Shown in pieces: positions 56,833 through 64,000 of a stretch of DNA of 64,000 nucleotides (position 1 is the first letter of the stretch; each line of letters starts with the position of its first letter). Position numbers and translations under genes: made by a program. The notes beneath the pieces are model-generated. The model ran no database searches and had not been told where the DNA came from. It saw nothing but the letters and a program-made list of their open reading frames with translations. Origin of the DNA: Pleurodeles waltl (Eukaryota > Chordata > Amphibia > Caudata > Salamandridae). The DNA lies in NCBI RefSeq assembly GCF_031143425.1, contig NC_090438.1:757109823-757173822 (forward strand). Direction: 5' to 3'.

Positions 56833-58365
56833 TTTATGCATTATGCTGATATGTTGTTGTTTAACCTTTTGCATTGCAGAGTTCAATCCTGAAGACTTAT
56901 TTTTAATGTGCATACAAATGCTGTTCATTTGCAATGTATTGCTGCAGGCTTTCAGAGTGTGTTAGGGTGTGGTCCCTTTCCAGGGCCTCCTAGAGACTTT
57001 CCCTGCAACATGCCTGGGTGTGGTTGTGGGCTGGGCCAAGACTCTATAAAAAGGAGCCAGCCCAGCTCCAAGTGCTCACTATTCAGAGGTCCCGGTGCAG
57101 AGCAGCAGCTACTTCCTGAGCTCCTGTCTTGGTGGCCTATTTGATCTTCCAGACATCTGACTTTCATTCTTCATTTGGAGATCCTTGTTCTGGGCAGTAA
57201 GACGGTGGTTGGGCTGGCCTCCCGACCCCGTTATCGAGAACTCTCATGTTCTTGGGACTAATTCTTTTATGATTTGACGGAGTACTTTGTGCGTGTGAAA
57301 TATGCGCTTGAGTGTTTGTGACATTTGTAGGGTGACTTGCGAATCGGCAAGACGCGCGATTCGTTTCACGATAATTTAATCTTGTTAACTATTGCACGCT
57401 ACCATTTCTTGACATTTACATGGTGGCTTAAGAATCGGCAAGAAGCGCAATTCGTTTTATGGTGTTTTAACTTTGTTGTTCATTGCGAGCTACCATTTCT
57501 TGACATTTACATGGTGGCTTAAGAATCGGCAAGACGTGCGATTCGCTTTATGGTGTTTTAACTTTGTTGTTCATTGCGCGCTACCATTTCTTGACATTTA
57601 CATAGTGGCTTAAGAATCGGCAAAAGACGCGCGATTCGTTTCATTGTACTTTGATCTTGTAATTCATTGTGAGCTGTTATTTCTTGGCATTTACATCGTG
57701 GTTTACAAATCAGCAAGACGCACGATTCTCTCCTCGAGTTTAATTCATGTTGTTTATTGTATGCTACTATTCTAAGATATTTATCATGTAATATATCGAG
57801 TTGACAAGTTATGTGATTTGTTTTTCCTGAATCCATATTGTGTTATTCATGGTGCACAATCCTTTTATGGTGTTTACTATATATATATATATATAAATCT
57901 ACAATATGCGCAATTTGTGTTGAAACATTTTAAGAGTACACAGAAGATTAGAGTGTCTAGATGCAATATTGTATGGTCCTAGTCAGAACGTTTTTTTGAT
58001 TCTCATGTAAAGGAAAGTACTTGAATAAGAAAGTTTTCATTTAATCCATCTTGATTCCCTTACAGGTATCCGGCCATCTTGAAACATAGTCATTTTAAAC
58101 TTAATTCTTAGATTGTTCATGTTTTCAGAATGACTATGCTTAGAATCATAGTTTAGTATTGATTTCAGGAGATATAATTTTCATATTGTGTGTTCTAACC
58201 TTTTTCTTACTACAGGTCTCCTTCCCAGCTGTTTCCCTTCCTAATCCCCTCTTCCCCTCTTGAACTCTCTTAGCCTCTGTGATTTATCTATCAGAGTCTT
58301 GGAGCTGTTCAGTGGTGGACGTGTTGGGAACATGCGCAGACCCCGAGGATCTGGTGACTCTGACA
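56760..58365 (+). repeat. 3' LTR of gypsy element
   Basis: It starts CGTCAACACC (T to C at the first base relative to the 5' LTR), right after a purine-rich GGGAGAGGGGAGTAC tract, and ends GACTCTGACA. It has the TATA box at about 57042, the 91 bp repeat at 57341-57800, a short TA tract and the 110 bp segment (57096-57208) absent from the 5' LTR. Confidence 0.93.
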
Positions 58366-58370
58366 GTCTG
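58366..58370. repeat. Right GTCTG target duplication of gypsy
   Basis: GTCTG after the 3' LTR, matching 50733-50737. Confidence 0.92.
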
Positions 58371-59887
58371 GGAGTTTGTTAAAAACGAACTCCACAGCTC
58401 CATAATGGCTACACTGAATACTGGGACGTCTGGTATGCCAGTGTTGGATTTATTTAAAAATGCACACAGAGGGCATCTTAGAGATGCCCCCTGTATTTTA
58501 CCCAATTGTTCAGTGCAGGACTGACTGGTCTGTGCCAGCCTGCTGCTGAGAGACGAGTTTCTGACCCCATGTGGTGAGGGCCTTGGTGCCCTCTGAGGCC
58601 AGAAACAAAGCCTGCTCTGGGTGGAGGTGCTTCACACCTCCCCCTGCAGGAACTGTAACACCTAGCAGTAAGCCTCAATGACTCAGGCTTCGTGTTACAA
58701 TGCCCCAGGGCACTCCAGCTAGTGGAGATGCCCGCCCCCTGGACACAGCCCCCACTTTTGGCGGCAAGCCCAGGGGAGATAATGAGGAAAAACAAGGAGG
58801 AGTCACCCACCAGTCAGGACAGCCCCTAAGGTGTCCTGAGCTGAGGTGAACCCTGCCTTTAGAAATCCTCCATCTTGGTTTTGGAGGATTCCCCCAATAG
58901 GATTAGGGATGTGCCCCCTACCCTCAGGGAGAAGGCACAAGGAGGGTGTAGCCACCCTCAAGGACAGTCGCCATTGGCTACTGCCCTCCCAGACCTAAAC
59001 ACATCCCTAAATTCAGTATTTAGGGGCTCCCCAGATCCCAGGAAATCAGATTCCTGCAACCTGAAGAAAGAAGAAGGGCTGCTGACCTACAAGCCTGCAG
59101 AGAAGGAGGAAGACGACAACTGATTTGGCCCCAGCCCTACCGGCCTGTCTCCAACTTTGAAAACCTGCTCCAGCGACGCATCAGACAGGGACCAGTGACC
59201 TCTGAAGCCTCAGAGGACTGCCCTGACCCCCAGGACCAAGAAACTCCCGTGAGCAGCGGCTCTGCTCAACAATCTGCAACAAACTTGCAACTTTTCAACA
59301 ACTTTAAAGACTTCAAGTTTCCCACCGGAAGCGTGAGACTTCACACAATGCACCAGATGCCCCCGGCTCGACCTGCAGAAAACCAGCACCTCAGGGAGGA
59401 CTCCCTGGCGACTGCAAGCCTGTGAGTAACCAGAGACGACCCTCCTGAGCCCCCACAGCGATGCCTGCAGAGAGAATCCAGAGGCTCCCCCTGACCGCAA
59501 CTGTCTGAAACAAGGGACCCAACGCTTGGAACCAACACTGCACCCGCAGCCCCCTGGACCTGAAGGAACCGAACTTCAGTGCAAGAGTGACCCCCAGGCA
59601 ACCCTGTGCCTAGCCCAGATGGTGGCTGTCCCGAGAAGCCCCCCCCGTGCCTGCCTGCAATGCTAGAGTGACACTTGGGCCCCTCCATTGGTTTCAATCT
59701 AAAACCCGACGCCTGTTGGCACACTGCACCCCGCCACCCCTGTGCCGCTGAGGGTGTACTTTCTGTGCCTTCTTGTGTCCCCCCCGGTGCTCTACAAAAC
59801 CCCCCTGGTCTGCCCCCCCGCCGAGGACACAGGTACTTACCTGCTAGCAGACTCGATCCGTAGCACCCCTGTTCCCCATAGGCACCT

Positions 59888-60683
59888 GTAGGAAGTTGGC
59901 TCTGTATATACTATTTCAAAGTAAGAAATAGTGTGCACAGAGTCCAAGGGTGCATTGTAACACGAAGCCTGAGCTTTTGAGACTCACTACTAGATTTTAC
60001 AGTTCCTGCAAGGGGAGGTGTGAAGCACCTCCACCCAGTGCAGGCTTTGTTTCTGTTCTCAGAGAGCACAAAGGCTCTCACCCTAAGGGGTCAGAAACTC
60101 ATCTCAGTGGCAGGCTGGCACAGACCAGTCAGTCCTGCACTGAAGGATTGGGTAAAATACAGGGGTCACCTCTGTGGGTTTATTATTCTGAGAAGTTTGA
60201 TACCAATGCCTGTGTTCAGTGTAGCTATTATGGAACTGTATTTGTGGTATACTGCACCCTGCCTTAGGGCTTTAAGACCTGCTAGAGGGGTGGCTTACCT
60301 ATGCCACACACAGTATTTTGTGTGCATGGCATCCTGAGGGGGATGCCATGTCGACTTTGCCTTTTTCTCCCCACCAATGCACACAATCTGCAATGGCAGT
60401 GTGCATGTGTTAGGTGCGGTGTCCCTTAGGGTGGCAAAACACATGCTTCAGCCCTTAGGGACCTTCCCTGGTCACAGGGCCCTTGGTACCACTGTTACCT
60501 TTTACAAGGCACTTATCTGTGTGCCAGGGGTGTGCCAATTGTGGAAACAATGGTACATTTTTAGTAAAAGAAAACTGGTGCTGGGGCCTGGTTAGCAGGG
60601 TCCCTGCACACTTCTTAGTCAAGTCAACATCAATATCAGGCAAAACGTGGGGGGTAACTGCAACAGGGAGCCATTTTCCTACA
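59888..60683 (+). mobile_element. TGTAGGAAG-type repeat, short internally deleted copy
   Basis: It begins TGTAGGAAGTTGGCTCTG and ends CAGGGAGCCATTTTCCTACA. Read inward from the right, TGTAGGAAAATGGCTC matches the left end, so there are short terminal inverted repeats. About 65 bp of the left part matches 43262; the break at about 59952 jumps to the far end of the family, whose last 730 bp match 50209-58700 inverted. No coding sequence. The internal deletion makes it a non-autonomous derivative. Confidence 0.75.
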
Positions 60684-61785
60684 ATCAAACTTAGTTTTTT
60701 TCCTGGAAACAACTTCTTTGTAAATAAAATATTAGGACCTCGTTTGAATGTGAAAGACTTTGTGGCAATTTTCAATTTAAGTAGAATCACTGTTTTTTTG
60801 TTACAGGTAAAGTCTCCTGATATAACTAATGTCAGTGCATCTTTTGGCTACATCTTCTGCCCCACCAATTAACCTATTACTAACCCTAGAGGAAGGCGCA
60901 TGAGAGGAAATATATGTTTATAGCATGCGCTGTCACCAATGTACACTTTGCGCAGTGTGCAAATCAGCCTTGGGCTAGGCACACCTGCAAATCCCTTTTT
61001 CTCTTAATATCTCAAATATTACCAATCCCTTTTAACAACTTCTCCCACCCACCCAAAGCAAAATACTCGCTTGCGGGCAGTCCAGTGGAGACAGCGACCA
61101 CACAGCAGCCAGCAGGTAGCATCAGTCAGTGCCATACATTATGCAGATGTTGCTTAGCTTTTCACTGAAAGGTGTTAGGCTGAAAACATATTTTGTACGG
61201 CCAAAGTATGGAAAAAGTATTTTTTTTTATATGGTTCGTGTCTCGCAGGCAGCTGAACACCCTGTGATTCTGGGCAAAATCACCTGTGCAGTAAAGAAAA
61301 ATAAACTAAATCTCACCTCAGGTAAATTGATTGCTTGAATTTGGGCTCTTGCAAGACTGCTTGGATTTAACATTGTACACTGCGTTGCTAAAAGGTCAGT
61401 ATCAAGTGAGCCCATTTTATTCACAGCACAGTGAAAAGGCTTCCCTTGCCTAACAGGATGCTGCATAACACTGGGGCTGAGGCTCGTACTGTAAGAGCCC
61501 TCAGCTCTTCTCCAGACCGTGCCCAATACTTAAGAAAACAACAACAAGAACAACACCAAGACTCAAAACTGACACTTGATCTTGGTCTTGGTCTTTGAAG
61601 CACAGCAAATGTGACCAGATAACAAGATTTACAGCCCTGTTTACAGGGGAGTTTGGTAAATTACAAGCACTCTTCTCACGTGCTCCAGATAAAAGAAAAA
61701 AGTAGCTCCTGAACAGATCTTAAAATGGTGATTAATGTATTTATGTAGTACTTGGTCGTTGCACTTGGGGAGGGCTAAACAAAGC
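60684..61785. other. Stretch without recognised feature
   Basis: No gene, array or element end was found. Confidence 0.4.
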
Positions 61786-62107
61786 AAGAGGCATGACAAA
61801 TGCACAACTTGGCAAATGAGGAGAAAGATTTGGAGAGTGATGATGGAGCCAGCAAATAGAAAACTTATGGGTGGGCTGAACCTCACAAAGTATATACAAA
61901 ATACCTCTCCGAGGACAGCAAATGAGCTTTCTAGTCGAGACCTCACAAGAGGCATTGCAAATGCACACCCTGGACAAATGATGAGAAATATTATGAGAGC
62001 AACAGTGGATCCAGGAAATAGGACGCTGGGAGGGCTCAAGACCACAAAGTATATACAACATGTCTCTTCCAGACAGCATATGCACTGTCTAGTCAAGACC
62101 TAAAAAG
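61786..62107 (+). repeat. 161 bp tandem duplication, two copies
   Basis: Copies at 61786-61946 and 61947-62107 share AAGAGGCAT, AAATGCACA, ACAAAGTATATACAA, CTAGTC.AGACCT in order. They differ at many positions, so the duplication is old. A frame stays open through both on both strands for part of the way, but no domain is recognised. Confidence 0.85.
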
Positions 62108-62771
62108 GATTCCGGAAGAAAGTTCAAAATTATATTTATCAAGTTTAGGGTCATCCTTTGCCTGAGCAAATACATCACAGTTACAGTAGCCACATAAATA
62201 CTACCATTTTGAAACTCCCAAACGAATCCACCAGCAACATCTACAAGGTGAATGGTATCGGCATAATTGTCTGATCTGCGAGGCAGCAATAATTTATTTC
62301 GATGGGGAATGGATAGTAGCATTTTAAGACAGTTCAGGATATTGCCCTAACAGGTACAGCTTAATGTGTGATTCTTTTTTGGTTATAGTGAATTGAGATA
62401 ATTGTCAGGCCCCCTTGAGCATCCGTGGACAAGTGGGTGTAAATCTAGCAAAAGGAAAGATTAAGGTTCTGTTAGTATTCTTCTAATAGATGCAAGAAGG
62501 TGTTCTGAGGAAAAAAAGGAGGACGATTTGGAGGGTAGGCCGCAAGCAGCTTGCAGAAGGTCTCTACTCACCTGCTGCTAGTCTCCTCCAAACATAACTA
62601 CACCATGAGCCAGGAAGTAAGACTCAACGCAAAGAATACTGGCCGGACCCATCGAGGAATCAAGTAGCTGGGAGGCTTACTACTACCTTAGCTACAGTTG
62701 ATAGTAATGGGAATGAGGAAAGTCTGTGTTCCGATGTGAGCAAGGTCGACAAGGGTTGGCAGCTCGAATAT
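62108..62771. other. Stretch without recognised feature
   Basis: Nothing supported. Confidence 0.4.
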
Positions 62772-62932
62772 CCTTCAAGCAGGGGTGTAACAAAGGCCCT
62801 CGTGGTGTGGGGGGCCAAAGCTTCAGGGGACCTTCTCAGAACAGCACCTGGCCTGAGTAAGTCCGGAGGGGGCCACCCTCTATGTCCGGTGCGAGGGGGG
62901 GCATCCAGTTTTGTTACGCCACTGCCTTTAAG
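62772..62932. mobile_element. hAT-like MITE, 145 bp, with 8 bp duplication
   Basis: The element 62780-62924 opens CAGGGGTGTAACAAA and ends TTTTGTTACGCCACTG, giving terminal inverted repeats of about 15 bp with few mismatches. It is flanked by CCTTCAAG (62772-62779) and CCTTTAAG (62925-62932), an 8 bp duplication with one change. Length, CAG-type terminus and 8 bp duplication fit hAT. It has no coding capacity. Confidence 0.85.
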
Positions 62933-64000
62933 GTGTGTGAGACGTGAATTAAAAATGTATCCGGTAATTTCTGCCACACATTCGGGAGTTGCTCCTTCAG
63001 TAATGGGACTACATGCTCTAGTGCTGTGGTGATAATTTTCACCTGATGTACGTGGCTTTGAATCCTCTCTCTCTTTGTTAGTGACCCTTTGCTTGGGTAT
63101 GGCTCTCATCCTTGTTCTGCAGCTCTTCACTGGGCCAGCAAATTTAAAATGCATTTTATTTTTTTCAAATCCAGAAACAGTGCAAGGGTTGACCCCTGCA
63201 ATAGTGCTGGCACATCAGTCCTCTCATAGCCATCATCGGGGATTTTCTTTGGAGCCCTTTATTTTTACGTCCACCCTCCTATTGGGATACTAGCCAACTT
63301 AATTTTAATTCCTCACATATCTTCCCATCCATGATTGCTTATGCTTGGCATCTTCTTCATGTCCAAGATTCGCCCATCTACTGCCTGAATATGCTAGCCC
63401 ACTACATTGGACCTTCTTGGTGGACATATGGTGTCCTGTGGCCAAAGCTGGCCTATATTTGAATCTCCTGTCTGTATTAGGTCGATCTTTAAAATCTCAC
63501 CCACTACCTTTGTCCTAACTTCTGCTGTAATTTGAAATTGTAATTGCATTCTGTTTCTTGGGCTTTTGTATGTTCAGTACCAAATAAATTAATTTTGGGG
63601 ATTTTCATATTAACATTAAGATAATGTTGTGCTGATGGACGTTATTTAGTATTGTCCTAAGTTGTTCCTGTATTTTTTACTTTTATTTGACTCGTGCTGC
63701 CGGCATCATTTCATGGCACGATCAACCGAAAATGAAATCTCTATTTAATGTTTGGCGTTGTGATTTTTAAACATTTATACTCCTAACACAAAGTGACAGT
63801 ACATTTCTCAAACACTTTGGGAGGGGGTTGCTAAATGTTGATAGGCAAAGCATCCTTATCAAATATTGTGCTTATGCACTCTTAATTTACGGATGTTCGA
63901 CAATTTTTTCTTCAATGTCAGTCTTCTGAGTTTATAAAAGGTGCATCTTTAATTGTAATAAATGGGCAAAAAACAATACATTGCCCAGCAGAGGCGCTGT
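62933..64000. other. Stretch without recognised feature
   Basis: No gene or element was recognised to the end of the window. Confidence 0.4.

Larger units (their letters stand above)
50738..58365 (+). mobile_element. Ty3/gypsy chromodomain LTR retrotransposon, 7.6 kb
   Basis: Two LTRs (50738-52311 and 56760-58365) flank gag and pol with protease, RT, RNase H, integrase and a C-terminal chromodomain, in chromovirus order. No envelope-like gene is present. GTCTG flanks the whole. Pol is broken by frameshifts and stops, and the LTRs differ by point changes and indels, so it is a dead copy. Confidence 0.95.
50209..59887 (-). repeat. Inverted TTCCTTACA-end repeat piece, interrupted by gypsy
   Basis: The piece 50209-50737 plus 58366-59887, with the gypsy element removed, is a continuous repeat. 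Its first 870 bp match the minus strand of 59940-60683 almost without interruption (TGTA.GGAAA.TGGCTCCCTG at the start, AAGTCGACATGGCATCCCCC in the middle, CTCAGGCTTCGTGTTACAATG near the end). The remaining part to 59887 is non-coding and GC-rich. Confidence 0.85.

Noticed and set aside
59675..60337. Open frames in the TGTAGGAAG-type repeat
   Set aside because: The same stretches are open in different frames in each copy and none contains a domain; the repeat is non-coding.

Overview
This window is vertebrate nuclear DNA. I infer a giant-genome salamander, most likely a newt of the Pleurodeles type. Reasons: nearly every base belongs to nested, decayed transposable elements; DIRS, Harbinger, piggyBac, L1 and chromodomain Ty3/gypsy elements occur together; the TGTAGGAAG-type repeats and the CCCCTTTGCTGCCAGGCC piggyBac termini look like repeats I associate with newts (memory, not a search). 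No single-copy host gene, rRNA, tRNA or CRISPR array was found.

Layout. 1-5349: the right part of a Harbinger-type region, with a broken DDE transposase on the plus strand and two Myb-like accessory genes on the minus strand. 5350-5548: a scrap of a TGTAGGAAG-type repeat. 5556-17640: a minus-strand DIRS retroelement (Gag, RT, RNase H, start of the tyrosine recombinase), split by an 8.7 kb piggyBac element (6902-15596) whose TTAA duplication interrupts the DIRS reading frame exactly. The piggyBac carries a tandemly duplicated dead transposase and several internal repeat arrays. 18670-19830: a degenerate GTGGAGTGGCATG minisatellite. 19840-30562: an old L1 split by a second Harbinger (24789-29883, TAA duplication). 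31460-32860: a second DIRS remnant. 32985-33880: a telomere-like degenerate array. 34855-35310: a G-rich minisatellite.

35958-41792 is the most novel part. Two inverted repeats of about 300 bp flank a long decayed gene with CxxC/HxxxC modules, an SNDT motif and a C-terminal cysteine cluster. I recognise the protein family only as an uncharacterised animal family, and the TIR-plus-gene layout looks like a DNA transposon of a type I cannot name. A 657 bp inverted-repeat element has inserted inside it.

43262-60683: inverted pieces of a TGTAGGAAG/TTCCTTACA repeat. One piece was entered by a complete-length but disabled L1 (43624-49996, duplication GGACACAGTG). The other was entered by a chromodomain Ty3/gypsy element with both LTRs (50738-58365, duplication GTCTG). 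60684-64000 is mostly featureless apart from a 161 bp tandem duplication and a 145 bp hAT-like MITE with an 8 bp duplication.

The genes do not act together as a pathway. Each set served its own element, and every transposase, RT or integrase seen here carries disabling lesions. The nesting gives a relative order: DIRS before piggyBac, old L1 before Harbinger 2, and the TGTAGGAAG repeat before the young L1 and the gypsy element.
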